Assembly (NCBI GenBank): GCA_031275735.1
Contig: JAISOJ010000029.1
Location: 1-39,048 of the forward strand
Length of the DNA stretch: 39,048 nucleotides
Reading direction: 5' to 3'
DNA from: Dysgonamonadaceae bacterium
Lineage (GTDB): Bacteria > Bacteroidota > Bacteroidia > Bacteroidales > Azobacteroidaceae
Made by a program: the position numbers and the translations under genes
Notes under the pieces: model-generated
Database searches by the model: none
Seen by the model: only the letters and a program-made list of their open reading frames with translations
What the model was told of the DNA's origin: nothing
Shown here: piece by piece, positions 17,957 to 28,500 of the stretch
Layout: every line of letters begins with the position of its first letter
Position numbering within the stretch: the stretch's first letter is position 1

Positions 17957-19410
17957 GACTGTATTATTTTAGAATATTCATTATCGGGTTTCGTAATTCC
18001 TTTTTCTTCAGCTAATTGCATCAAATAAACATAAGCGGCTTCATATTCATTGGGAATTACTCCATCCAGTATTGCATCTTTGATCGCCGATTTTAACTCG
18101 CCTACAATTCTTCCCGGAGATAAATGAAACATTTCCATTATTTGTAACCCGTCGATGGGCGGCTGAAAATTCCGTATTCGATCTTTTTCTTCGATTTCTT
18201 TTAATTTGCTTCGTACCAATTTAAAATTAAACAGGAAACGTTTGACTTTCTCCGGATTCTTGGATGTGATATCTGCTTCACAAAGCGACATTAAATCGTC
18301 GATGTCGTTTCCTGCTTCAAACAAAAGACGCCTAACAGCCGAATCGGTCACTTCGTCGTCCGACAAGACAATCGGGCGCATATGCAAAGAAACTAATTTT
18401 TCGACGTATTTCAAATTATCATTCAAAGGTAATTTCATTCGCCGGAAAATGGATTTGAGCATTTTCATTCCGATAAATTCATGTGCATGAAAGGTCCAAC
18501 CTGTTTTGGGATAAAAACGTTTGCTTTTAGGTTTACCTATATCGTGAAATAAAGCCGCCCAACGCAACCATAAATTGTTGCTCGTTCTTGCCAGATTGTC
18601 CAACACTCTAAGCGTGTGACTGAAATTATCTTTATGTCCAATCCCTTCCTTAGTTTCAATTCCTTTTAACGCAATTAATTCGGGCAATATTATCTCCAAC
18701 AAACCGGTCTGATCCAACAATTCGAAGCCTATCGAGGGTCGGGGAGATAAAATGATTTTATTAAGTTCATCGACAATACGCTCCTTGGAAACAATTTCAA
18801 TACGATTTTTATTTCTTTCCACCGCTTCGAAAGTCTGGGCTTCAATAAAAAAGCCCAGTTGGGAGGCAAAACGAATAGCACGCAACATCCGCAACGGATC
18901 GTCGCTAAATGTAATATCTGCATCCCGTGGCGTTTTAATCACACAATTTTCTATATCCTTCAGTCCGTCGAAAGGATCGATCCATTTGCCGAAATGTTCT
19001 TTATTAAGGCAGATAGCCATAGCATTCATGGTAAAATCGCGCCTGTTCAAATCATCTTCCAACGTTCCGTCTTCCACGATAGGTTTGCGCGAATGGCGCT
19101 GGTATGATTCCTTTCGTGCACCGACAAATTCCACCTTTAAATCATGGTATGTTACCTGTGCCGTTCCGAAATTTTTGAAAACAGATAAACGGGCTTGTCT
19201 TCCTAAACGTTTTGCCGCTTCTTGCGCCAGTTGAACGCCATTTCCCACGCATACGATATCAATATCCTGGGTGGGACGATTGAGAACTAAATCCCGAACA
19301 AAACCACCGATAACATACGTTTCATATAAAAGTGTATCAGCAGATTCCGAGATAAGATTAAATATTTTTTTATCTAAAATTTGTAATATATCGGCTTGTC
19401 GTATTTGCAT
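17953..19410 (-). CDS. cca: tRNA nucleotidyltransferase / poly(A) polymerase family protein with HD domain
   Basis: A 485-residue class II nucleotidyltransferase that adds or repairs the 3' CCA of tRNAs. The nucleotidyltransferase motif GGFVRDLVLNRPTQDIDIV (35-53) carries the metal-binding Asp49 and Asp51. RRDFTMNAMA (123-132) and DPLRMLRAIRFASQLGF (171-187) are the conserved template-pocket and neck motifs. A C-terminal HD domain follows, with His265 and the LFHDIGKP motif (His289-Asp290), as in bacterial CCA enzymes with phosphatase activity. The tRNA-Arg in this window has no encoded CCA, consistent with the need for this enzyme. It is followed by the asmA-like gene with a 4-bp overlap. 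A poly(A) polymerase role cannot be excluded. Confidence 0.92.
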   Translation of the reverse strand: MQIRQADILQILDKKIFNLISESADTLLYETYVIGGFVRDLVLNRPTQDIDIVCVGNGVQLAQEAAKRLGRQARLSVFKNFGTAQVTYHDLKVEFVGARKESYQRHSRKPIVEDGTLEDDLNRRDFTMNAMAICLNKEHFGKWIDPFDGLKDIENCVIKTPRDADITFSDDPLRMLRAIRFASQLGFFIEAQTFEAVERNKNRIEIVSKERIVDELNKIILSPRPSIGFELLDQTGLLEIILPELIALKGIETKEGIGHKDNFSHTLRVLDNLARTSNNLWLRWAALFHDIGKPKSKRFYPKTGWTFHAHEFIGMKMLKSIFRRMKLPLNDNLKYVEKLVSLHMRPIVLSDDEVTDSAVRRLLFEAGNDIDDLMSLCEADITSKNPEKVKRFLFNFKLVRSKLKEIEEKDRIRNFQPPIDGLQIMEMFHLSPGRIVGELKSAIKDAILDGVIPNEYEAAYVYLMQLAEEKGITKPDNEYSKIIQS

Positions 19411-19433
19411 ATATTCGAATGAATGATTGGCTG

Positions 19434-19441
19434 CAAATATA
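19434..19441 (-). promoter_or_regulatory. -7 box for the cca/asmA-like operon
   Basis: TATATTTG on the minus strand matches TAnnTTTG, 23 bases before the ATG at 19410. No clear -33 TTTG is seen at the usual spacing. Confidence 0.45.
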
Positions 19442-19495
19442 CATGATAAAAACGAATTTTCAGATATAAATGATTTATTATATAAATATTCTTTT

Positions 19496-20905
19496 CTATT
19501 TCAATTGCTTCTTAATCCATCTTAAAATTTCGTCTAATACGACAGGTGAAAAAGTTTGTTCTATGGCAGCATATTCTGCCGGTAAACCGGTTTTACATTC
19601 CTGAAATAAATGATTGAGTCCGGGGATTTCTTTGGTCGTAACCTGTTTATTACCTCCTTTGAGTAATGCCGTTTCGATTGCCTCCAAATTCGGCTTGGCG
19701 GGAACTTGCAAATCTTTTTCCCCATTGATTGCCAAAACGGGACATGTTACCTTTTCCAGTACGGGAGCTGGATTGTATCGGATGAAATACAGCATCCATG
19801 GGCTTGTCATTCGATTGACGGATGCCTGGATAAATTGATCGTTGGTATATATTCCTTTTGATTTTTCGGTATCCGGAATATCTTGTAGGAGTTTATTTAA
19901 ATAATCGGTAAATGCAGCTTTCAATTGTGCTGTGTCGGCTATTTCCTTCAAGATATCGTACATGCCTTTATTTATGCTTTTTGCTTGTTTTCGGTCTGCT
20001 TCACTAATATTCGACGCCTCGGCAATTAAATCTTGTTGCATCCAAAGGAGTTGATCGCTCGGTATACCCATTCCCGCCAATAAAACAATAAATGCAACGT
20101 CTTTTGATCGGGCGGCAACCATCGGTGCAATTATTCCACCTTCGCTATGCCCGATTAATCCGATTTGTTGCCGGTTAATTTCGTTTCTTTGTAACAGGTA
20201 TTTTACTCCTCCTTCCACATCATTTGAAAAATCGTGAGTGGTAGCTGTCCGGAAATCACCGCTAGAAGAAGCTGTTCCCCTGTCGTCAAAACGTAGCACG
20301 GCTATTCCATTCCTTGTCAGGTAGTCTGCAATAACGAGAAACGGTTTGTGTTCCATGAGTTCTTCGTCCCTGTTTTGCGCCCCGCTTCCGCTTATCAATA
20401 CAACTGCCGGAAAATTGCCTTCCTTTTGGGGTAAAGTCAATGTACCCGCCAGTCGGATACCTGCCTCCATACTTTCGAAAGAAACCTCTTCTTCGTAATA
20501 GGGATATGGTTTCGTTGGTTCTTGCGGTCGAACAAGTTTTACCTCTTCCATCTCTTTTTTCGATAAATTCAAAGGCAAGGATAATCCCATTTGCTTGAGT
20601 GTACCGCTTATAAGGCTATCTGTACCTAATTCCCCTTCATACTCAATGCCGGCATTAACAACGGCGAATTTCAATACGGAATTTTCGAAACTCACCGAAG
20701 TTACAGGAATACCCTTTACACCTTGGTCGGGGCTATCCATTGTTGCGGTGTAAGTCCCGTCTTTTTCTTCGATATGAATTACAAGACGTAATTTTGTTCC
20801 ACCCACATTCAACGTTCCGTTCCACAAACCTTGAAAACCTTGTGCAAATCCGGATATGTTAGTAAATAATCCGGCACAAATAACGAATAAAAATATTTTT
20901 TTCAT
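19496..20905 (-). CDS. Secreted alpha/beta hydrolase with N-terminal beta domain
   Basis: A 469-residue exported serine hydrolase. A signal peptide (KKIFLFVICAGLFTNISGFAQ) is followed by a beta-rich domain of about 100 residues (FQGLWNGTLNVGGTKLRLVI, then YTATMDSPDQGVKGIPV) common in Bacteroidetes hydrolases, then an alpha/beta-hydrolase domain from about residue 140. The likely triad is Ser254 in GHSEGG, Asp398 in INGEKDLQVP and His432 in GLNHLFQ. An ISGSGAQNRDE segment (171-181) supplies the oxyanion region. The fold fits esterases and S9-like acyl peptidases, but the substrate is unknown. It stands alone, with a 657-bp gap upstream. Confidence 0.85.
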   Translation of the reverse strand: MKKIFLFVICAGLFTNISGFAQGFQGLWNGTLNVGGTKLRLVIHIEEKDGTYTATMDSPDQGVKGIPVTSVSFENSVLKFAVVNAGIEYEGELGTDSLISGTLKQMGLSLPLNLSKKEMEEVKLVRPQEPTKPYPYYEEEVSFESMEAGIRLAGTLTLPQKEGNFPAVVLISGSGAQNRDEELMEHKPFLVIADYLTRNGIAVLRFDDRGTASSSGDFRTATTHDFSNDVEGGVKYLLQRNEINRQQIGLIGHSEGGIIAPMVAARSKDVAFIVLLAGMGIPSDQLLWMQQDLIAEASNISEADRKQAKSINKGMYDILKEIADTAQLKAAFTDYLNKLLQDIPDTEKSKGIYTNDQFIQASVNRMTSPWMLYFIRYNPAPVLEKVTCPVLAINGEKDLQVPAKPNLEAIETALLKGGNKQVTTKEIPGLNHLFQECKTGLPAEYAAIEQTFSPVVLDEILRWIKKQLK

Positions 20906-21239
20906 TTAAATAATATTTATAAAATATTGAACTATAAAAAACTTCTAAGCGACCATATTAGTAAAACGGTACAATTTCCGGTAAAATGATTATTATCGTT
21001 AATAAAATACCTGTTTTACAACCTTTTATACCTGTTGATGCTTTGAATGTGCGATACAGTAGAACTATATTCCAAACAAAAATAAGAATAATTTTAATTT
21101 TATTGAAATAAAAATACATAAATAAAAAAAGGAAATTAAGTAAAAGTGATGACGCTTGCGTTTTCGGTCGGGATTTTATCCCTTAAATTGAGAGTCATTT
21201 CTCGAAAGAATAAATTTTGATAAAAAAAATAAAAAAATG

Positions 21240-21271
21240 TTTGCTTTATTTTAATTTTATGTATAACTTCG
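21240..21271 (+). promoter_or_regulatory. Possible promoter of the exported subtilase-like gene pair
   Basis: TTTG at 21240-21243 and TAACTTCG at 21264-21271 (one mismatch to TAnnTTTG) are 20 bases apart. If used, the transcript would begin near 21278 and have an untranslated leader of about 285 nt before the ATG at 21563. Confidence 0.35.
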
Positions 21272-21344
21272 CATTCTGGTTTTAGAATTATACAGCCGGT
21301 TTATGTATGAAACGCATTTTAACCCCAATATCGCTCTTGCCGCT

Positions 21345-21371
21345 TTACCGGAAAATTCCACTATCCGGTAA
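21345..21371 (+). other. Hairpin in the leader upstream of the exported protein genes
   Basis: TTACCGGA (21345-21352) and TCCGGTAA (21364-21371) form a perfect 8-bp stem with an 11-nt loop. It has no T-tract behind it, so it is not a simple terminator. It may be part of a structured leader; no known riboswitch class is recognised. Confidence 0.45.
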
Positions 21372-21562
21372 TTACGGTGTGCTGTTTCCCCGCTCCGGAT
21401 CCAAACAGGCTCTTTTTCAATCGTTTGGGAACTACGCCTAATCTCTGCACCCCAAGCGCTGAAGGAGAGCCAAACCCTAAGATAGAAAAATAAAAAATTT
21501 ACTGACAAACCAACCGATCTTTCCGGCGTTACCGGTAGAGAGATAAAGAACGGTTGACAAAT

Positions 21563-22450
21563 ATGAAAAAAATAGTTCTGTATTTATTAGCCTTATCGGG
21601 TGTATTGTTGTTGCAAATACAAGCGGTTCGGGCAGAAAGTGTGTTCTATTACTACGGGGATGAAAAAATTTATGTGGAAGAACGGGCCGATATGATTTTT
21701 CTCCTGTTTGATACGGCAGTAGTGAATGGAGAAAAAATAGAAGATTAAAAAAACGAGATCGAATCTTTTGGATTAATAGCTGATATACCGGGGGAGGGGG
21801 AGTACTGGCTATTTGCTCTTATTCAAACAATAAACGGCGACAGTGTGCCGCCTGCCCTGTATGAAAGTTGCAAAGCGAATGGAATGGTTCTTTCTGCAAC
21901 AAACGTATTGGAATATATGGGTCGCCTGGCCGGTTTAACCGACGAGTTCATTGTAAAACTCAATCCATCGTCTTCGTACGAACAGTTAGAAGAACTGGCC
22001 TTGCAAAACAACTGCGTAATTGTGGAAGGCAGATGGCTTGGCAAAGATGAATATATGCTTTCTGTTTCCAAAACATCCGAATTAAATTCGCTGCAAACGG
22101 CCAACCTGTTTTATGAAACCGGATTATTTGAATTTTCCGAACCGAAATTTTTTATTATGAATGTCTTTCAAGGACTTTCAAGTATTTTCGGTTCAAGTGT
22201 GGAATTGTTTCAAAATTACCCCAATCCGTTCAGGGAAGAAACAAGCATACGCTATACCCTGCCTGCCGGCATTGATGGGGCGGAAATCCAAATTTTCGAC
22301 ATAAGCGGCAAACGATTGAAACGGTATACTGCCGGTCAATCGGGTACTGTGGTCATAAAAAGCTCGGAACTGAAATCCGGAGTTTATTTTTATTCCCTGA
22401 TTATAGCCGGTAAGCCGGCGGATACGAAACGAATGATAATAATGCAATAA
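21563..22450 (+). pseudogene. Exported subtilase-paralogue N-terminal module joined to a T9SS sorting domain, in-frame TAA
   Basis: One uninterrupted reading phase of 296 codons is broken only by TAA at 21746-21748 (codon 62). A signal peptide (KKIVLYLLALSGVLLLQIQAV, ending near RAE) leads into about 170 residues homologous to the N-terminal region of the next gene (YYYGDEKIYVEER; LAGLTDEFIVKLNPSSSYEQ; CVIVEGRWLGKDEYMLSVSK). Where the neighbour continues into a peptidase domain, this protein passes directly into a type A T9SS C-terminal sorting domain (VELFQNYPNPFREETSIRYT, then GVYFYSLIIAGK). It therefore lacks any protease domain. The open part after the stop could restart at 21845 but without a signal peptide. 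The start is ATG 21563, not the upstream TTG at 21554. Either a recent pseudogene or a gene with a read-through stop. Confidence 0.8.
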
Positions 22451-23069
22451 AATATGCGTCATGAAAACAAAAGTATTAATTTATGTTTTAGCAACGGTAA
22501 TCGTCCTGTTTTCTCAAATGCAAGTAATGCAGGCAGAAGATCTGTTCTATTACTACGGGGATGAAAAAATTTTTATTAAAGAACGAACCGATAAGATTTT
22601 TCTCAACTTGGATTTAACGGTGGCGACTAAAGAAAAAATAAATGATTTTAAAAACAAGCTTGAATCTTTTGGATTGGTAAGCAATATAGACGAGAAAGTC
22701 ATTCCGCCATTCGTTGTTATTGAAACAAAATCCGGAGATGATATCTCATCCACCCTGTATGAAAACTGCAAAGCGGATGCAATGGTTGTTTCAGCAAGTA
22801 GCATGATGGAATATAGAGGGAAGCTAGCCGGCTTAACCGGCGAGTTTATTGTAAAACTCAAACCATCGTCTTCGTACGAGCAGCTACAGCAAATGGCGCA
22901 ACAAAACAACTGCGTAATTGTGGAAGGCAGATGGCTTGGTAAGGATGAATATATACTTTCTGTTTCCAAAACATCCGAATTCAATTCGTTGCAAGCGGCC
23001 AATTTATTTTATGAAACCGGATTATTTGAATTTTCCGAACCGAGATTTGTCATTCTAAATCCCTTCCAA
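21563..23069 (+). repeat. Tandem duplication: N-terminal modules of the two exported proteins
   Basis: The segments 21563-22171 and 22461-23069 are each about 0.6 kb and clearly homologous at the DNA level, with long near-identical runs such as ACTACGGGGATGAAAAAATT and GTAATTGTGGAAGGCAGATG in both. Small compensating indels occur between codons 70 and 100. The copies lie head to tail, an arrangement able to recombine and delete the intervening sequence. Confidence 0.8.
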
Positions 23070-25190
23070 TCCTACGACCCCTATTTCGGCGATCAGTGGG
23101 GATTGAAAAATACCGGACAGTACTCGGGAACAGCAGGAATCGATATTAATATAGAGTCTGCATGGAGGATTACACAAGGCAACAGGGACGTCAAAATTGC
23201 CGTCATAGATGAAGGTACGGAATTGGATCATCCCGATTTGGCGGCTAATTTGTTGCCCGGCCATGATTCTACCGGCCGTAACACAGGAGGAGCTCCTTTC
23301 TTTGACAATGAAGGTCATGGAACTGCCTGTAGCGGCATTATTGGAGCTGTTAAAGACAATGGAATCGGCACGACCGGCGTTGCTCCTGATTGTAAAATAA
23401 TTCCGATCAAGGCAAGTTGAGGAGGCAGATTTTATGGTTATCCTGAGGATGCTTTCAGGTGGGCTTGTAATGAAGGTAAAGCTGATGTGATCAGCTGCTC
23501 ATGGGCTGGCGGTTGGCCTAATCCTGCTCTTACAAATATTATAGACAGCGTCGCTACTTATGGCCGTAACGGATTAGGTTGTGTAGTTGTCTTTTCATCG
23601 GGGAATGACAACTACCCAGTACTCCCATATCCGTCCTATTTACCTAATGTGATTGCGGTAGGAGCTGTTTCTCCCTGTGGGGAAAGAAAATCTAAAACTT
23701 CATGCGATACGGAAACTTCATGGGGCAGTAATTACGGACAGGAATTGAGTGTTGTAGCACCGGGCGTATTAATTCCCGCTACCGATAGACAGGGAAGCAT
23801 CGGTTATAATCCAAGCGACCCTATACACCCTGATTGTGGCGGTACAATATTGACAAGTGATTATTCCAACCCGGATTATACCGTATAGTTTAATGGAACA
23901 TCGGCGGCTTGCCCGCATGTCGCCGGCGTTGCCGCTCTTGTTTTATCTGTAAATCCGGACCTTACAGCTCGGCAAGTACGGGATATTATCGAATCCACAG
24001 CTCAAAAAGTGGGAGACTACCGTTATGCACCCTTCGAGGGACACCCGAGCGGAACTTGGACCCATGAAATGGGTTATGGTCTGGTAGACGCCCATGCCGC
24101 CGTGTTCAAAGCCTGGGCTATGCTTCCGATATCAGGCCCCAATGAAATAGATTGTGCTGAAAGGAATTTTTTCGCACACCCTCTGCGCGACGCCACTTAC
24201 AGTTGGACCGCTTCCCCTAATATCGAAATTGTGTCTGGTCAAACCTCCCAGACTGTTCAAGTGAAAGGAAAATTATACAGCGCCGATAATTCCTGGGTGC
24301 GTCTGACGGTTACCTATAACGGGAAAAGGTATGTGCAAGAATGCCCGGTCGTTGTCAATATCCCCGATCGGTTTGTCCTGACTCCGGACAAGCGGGTAGA
24401 ACTTCCCGACGGCAATATACAGATGCGCATTCAGGCTATACCCCTTCCTGAAGGAGTAAAAGCCGGTAATTGCACTTATTCCTGGAGAGCTAAGGGAGGA
24501 ACTATTTCTACGGGATTTTACTTAGTCGATCCCTTATTAAACAGCGCCTCCACGTCTGAAGGAGACATTCCGTCCGGCGTGCTTGAGGTGATGAATAAGG
24601 CTGTCCTGCAAGCCCAAGGCGAAGTTTCGGGCATCGTCGAAGGCGACAGCGTGCAGGTAAAACAGTATGCGTCGGCCGGTACGGATCAGTCTTCGTCCCG
24701 TGCGGCTGTTTATGAAGTGAGTACCACTACGTCCGAAGGGGAAACCAACACGGAATATGTGAGCGTAGAAACCGACGGATCAGCTGTAACATCCGTTAAT
24801 TCAATAGTTCCGGCCATAAAAGCGCAGAGTTTTGTTATCTTGACCTATACTCCGGGTACAGCGGTTACGGTGGATTGCAGCATTACGGGATGCAATAAAT
24901 TCTATTCCGCCAGCTTGACCATCGTGTCGTGGAAGTATAGCTGTTCTTACACGCCGTCGACCCGTTCCATCCGGTTGGACAAGGACCAATCGCCTTCGGA
25001 CGAAAGCGTAACCCATACTTATCGGGTACAGTTATACAACGATCAGGGTTATATCCGGACAACGACATTTACATCCAACGAAACCACGGTACTGATACCG
25101 TTGACGGGCTTGCCGAACGGGAATTATTACATCAATGTCCTGGATGAACAAAACTGCATTGTGGAACGTAAATTCATCTTGGCCTATTGA
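22461..25190 (+). pseudogene. Exported subtilisin-like serine protease (S8) with two in-frame stops
   Basis: A single reading phase of 910 codons is interrupted by TGA at 23418-23420 (codon 320) and TAG at 23886-23888 (codon 476), with no frameshift. After a signal peptide (about residues 1-25) comes the N-terminal module shared with the preceding gene, then a subtilase domain: Asp250 (VKIAVIDEGTELDHPD), His286 (NEGHGTACSGIIGA), the oxyanion Asn in VVFSSGNDN and Ser481 in NGTSAACPHVAGVAAL. The TAG stands directly before that serine motif. A PKD/Ig-like segment (PNEIDCAERNFFAHPL onward) follows, and the end (GLPNGNYYINVLDEQN) resembles a T9SS sorting domain, less clearly than in the paralogue. 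All triad residues survive, so the stops are probably recent. A terminator follows. Confidence 0.85.
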
Positions 25191-25234
25191 GAACGTGCGA
25201 TAGGCGAAGCAAAGTTGACAAGTAATTGTCTGAT

Positions 25235-25270
25235 AGCCTAAAAAGATATTCTTTTAGGCTAAATTTTTTT
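25235..25270 (+). terminator. Rho-independent terminator after the subtilase-like gene
   Basis: AGCCTAAAA (25235-25243) and TTTTAGGCT (25252-25260) form a perfect 9-bp stem with an 8-nt loop, followed by a run of seven T (25264-25270). It lies 45 bp after the protease stop. Confidence 0.85.
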
Positions 25271-25515
25271 AATTCATTTATTATTCTTACATTTGCTTTT
25301 GCCTTTGGATTATTCATTTCACAGTTAAATTACATGAAAACTATCATACTTTTAAAAATTAAGGAAATTACGTTTCGGATCGGTATTGACAAACGTAATT
25401 TATAATTTATATTAATTTGTTTTTTATGAAACATCCATGTATTTCACATACCCAGAAGGAGGAAAATGAGTATTCGTTTACTTGTCAACTCGTTAACTCG
25501 TTAACTCATTTTCGT
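25271..25515. other. Leader region of the alpha-2-macroglobulin gene
   Basis: This A/T-rich gap contains no gene I accept. An in-frame ATG at 25417 would add 33 hydrophilic residues before the lipoprotein signal peptide, which is implausible. At about 25475-25510 it holds a run of short 7-8-nt repeat units (GTTTACTT, GTCAACT, CGTTAACT twice) of the same kind as those in the ATP synthase operon. No convincing -7/-33 pair was found; TTAATTTG near 25411 is a weak candidate. Confidence 0.5.
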
Positions 25516-28500
25516 ATGAAACGTTCCAAAATAATCAACCGTTTTTCGTTCGGCATTTTACATTCTCTATTTCTCTTTTATGTAATTATTTGTTTGCTGA
25601 GCTTATTTTTATCTTGTAGCAAAAAAGAATTTGTTCCCGATTCCGAATTTGTTTCCTATATCAACGCCTATACCGGAGGATTGGTTTCTTCTTCGTCGAC
25701 CATTCGGATAGAATTGGTTAACGGACAGGCAGACGTGGAATCCGGTAGCGCGACAAAAGAAAAATTGTTTTCATTTTCGCCTTCTATAAAAGGAAAGGCT
25801 TATTGGCTGGATAATCGGACTATTGAATTTGTTCCGGATAAAGGCGCTCTGAAAAACGGAGAAACTTATCAAGCTCAATTCAAATTAGGCAAAGTAATTT
25901 CGGTGGATAAACGGCATGAAATCTTTCATTTTTCATTCGCTGTGGAAGAAAAGAGCATTGAAATTCTGGTTCGTCCGGTGAATATATCCGATCCCGCTTT
26001 AGCGACTGTAACCGGTGAAATTCATTTGAATGAAAAATTCGAATTGGATTTAATCCAAAAGGCTTTCCAAGTGCAAATGGGCGATAAACAAGCGCTTTCA
26101 CCCGAAATTGAAGCGACCGGCGATGCACATATCTTCCGGTTTCTTCTTCGGGATATACCCCGGAAGAAAACGGATATTGATCTGGAAATAACTGTTGATG
26201 GAACGGTTCTCGGCATTGATAAAATCGTTTCGCAAACGCTAAATATTCCGGCGTTAAACGTTTTTAAAGTCCTTTCGACCGAATTAATTTCGGAGCCTGA
26301 AAATGGCGTCCGGATCACATTCTCTTATCCGCTTTCTACTACGCAAGATTTAAGAGGATTGATTATTATTCCCGAATTGTCTAATTATACCACTCAATTG
26401 AAAGATAATATAGTCGCTATCTATTTTGATCGGAGCGGGAAAGAAAAAATTACGGTTAATGTAGATAAGGGAATCAAGAATACTCAAGGAGAGAAAATGG
26501 AAGAAACTTTTTCCAAAGCTTTATCGCTCGAAATACTGAAGCCCCAAGTCGAAATATTGAAATCGGGCAGTATCATTCCTCATTCGAATAATTTGACTCT
26601 TCCTTTCCGGGCAGTTAACCTGAGCGCAGTAGATTTAAAAATCATCCAAATTTACGAGAATAATATTTTGCCGTTTTTGCAAAGAAATACACTTAACGGT
26701 TCGTATGAATTGCGCCGGGCAGGACGAATGGTCTATAAAAAAACAATCCGGTTGGATAATCCCTCTTCCCCGAAATTACAGGATTGGCAGAATTATTCCA
26801 TTGACCTTTCAAAAATTATTCGGCAAGATCCCGGGTCTATTTACCGGATAGAACTTTCTTTCAAACAGAGTTATTCGACTTATTCCTGTGATAAAAAAAG
26901 CGAAAAAACAGTTTCGGAAGACGCATCCGAGATGGTGACGCCGCTGGATGTAAGCGTGGACGAGCGAGAAGAAAATTATTGGGACAGTCCTTATCCGGAA
27001 TATGATAATTCGGACTATGATTGGGAACTTTACGATTGGGAGGAGCGGAATAATCCTTGTCACCCGTCTTATTATATGTTGTCCGAAAGAAAGGCTTCGC
27101 GTAATGTGATAATGTCCGATATCGGGGTTATTGCCAAAACTAATTCTGCCGGTAAGTGGTGGGTAGCCGTAAGTAATCTCTTGGATACCAAACCTGTTTC
27201 CGGTGTGGATATAACGTTTTACAATTACCAATTGCAGGCGGTTGCTTCTGCAAAAACCGACGTTAACGGTTTTGCTGTTGTCGAATCTAAAGGAAAACTT
27301 TTTGCATTAGTTGCCTCTGCCAATGGGCAAAAGACCTATTTACGTTTGGTCGAAGGAGAAGATAATTCCTTGAGCCGCTTTGATGTAGGCGGAAAAATCA
27401 TCGAAAAAGGCTTGCGCGGATATATTTATGGCGAACGCGGCGTGTGGCGTCCGGGCGATACCTTGCACGTTACGTTTATCCTGTACGACCTCGAAAAAAA
27501 GATACCGGAAAACCATCCTGTTTCGTTAGAAGTATATAATTCGCAAGGGCAATTTTTTACGAAACAAATATTAACCAAAGGCGTCAATGGGTTCTATACT
27601 TTTCACATTCCGACACCTGCCGAAGCTCCGACCGGTTTATGGAACGCTTACATCAAAATAGGAGGAACTTCGTTCCATAAATCGTTTCGTATCGAAACGA
27701 TTAAACCCAACCGGCTGAAGATAAATTTAGCTTTGACAGGCAAGCATTTGGACGCCTCTTCCGGAAGTGTTCCGGCTTCTTTAACTTCTTCTTGGTTGAC
27801 GGGAGCTACCGCTCATGGTTTGGAAGTGAAAGTTGAAATGACGCTGTCAAAAGCCTCTACCCAATTTGAAGGGTATGAAAATTATATTTTCAATAATCCG
27901 GCTACCGATTTTTCCTTTTCGCAATCGGAATTGTTCAACGGTACATTAAATAACGAAGGCTCAGCCAAATTCGATATGAAAATGCCGTATGCCGGAAATG
28001 CTCCGGGTATGCTGAATGCCAACATTGTTTGCCGCGTATTTGAACCGGGCGGCGATGCAAGCATTTATACGGAAAATATTCCTTTTTCACCCTTCGTTTC
28101 GTATGTAGGATTGAATTTGAACCAAGAAAAAGATAAATATATCGAAACGGATACCGACCACCGTTTTCAGGTAGTTACGGTAAATGCCGACGGGAAACCG
28201 GTAGACCGCGATAATTTGGAATACCGGATATATAAGATAGGATGGAGTTGGTGGTGGGAAAACAACAACGAAGCTTTTTCCAATTATATAAGCAATTCTT
28301 CTTTCAAACCGGTGGTTGTAGGAAAATTGAAGACGATAAATGGAAAAACCGGTTTTAATTTTAATCTTCAATATCCCGATTGGGGACGCTTTTTAGTGTA
28401 TGTAAAAGATAAAGATAGCGGACATGCCGTTGGAGGAACAGTTTATATCGATTGGCCGATGTGGCGGGGACGTTCGAATAAAACCGATCCGGATGGGATC

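Larger units (their letters stand above)
20906..21562. other. 657-bp gap: A/T-rich upstream part, then a possible structured leader
   Basis: From 20906 to about 21239 the sequence is A/T-rich and shows nothing I can name. From about 21240 it becomes GC-richer and holds a promoter-like site, an 8-bp stem hairpin and an 83-codon open frame on the minus strand (21257-21508). I do not regard that frame as a gene: it has no family resemblance I recognise and sits opposite the likely leader of the exported-protein genes downstream. Confidence 0.4.

Noticed and set aside
21257-21508. 83-codon minus-strand frame as a gene
   Set aside because: No recognisable family, no ribosome-binding site or promoter evident, and it lies opposite the probable leader of the plus-strand genes.
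23418-23420. TGA in the subtilase-like gene read as selenocysteine
   Set aside because: The position is not catalytic (next to Gly-Gly in a loop), no selenocysteine-type structure is seen behind it, and a TAG and a TAA interrupt the same gene pair, which selenocysteine cannot explain.
21563-25190. Alternative genetic code with stop reassignment
   Set aside because: Intact core genes in the window run full length without internal stops and end on ordinary stop codons, for example atpH on TGA and atpD on TAA.
25417-25515. Upstream start of the macroglobulin gene
   Set aside because: It would put 33 polar residues, partly repeat-encoded, ahead of a lipoprotein signal peptide, which must be at the N-terminus.
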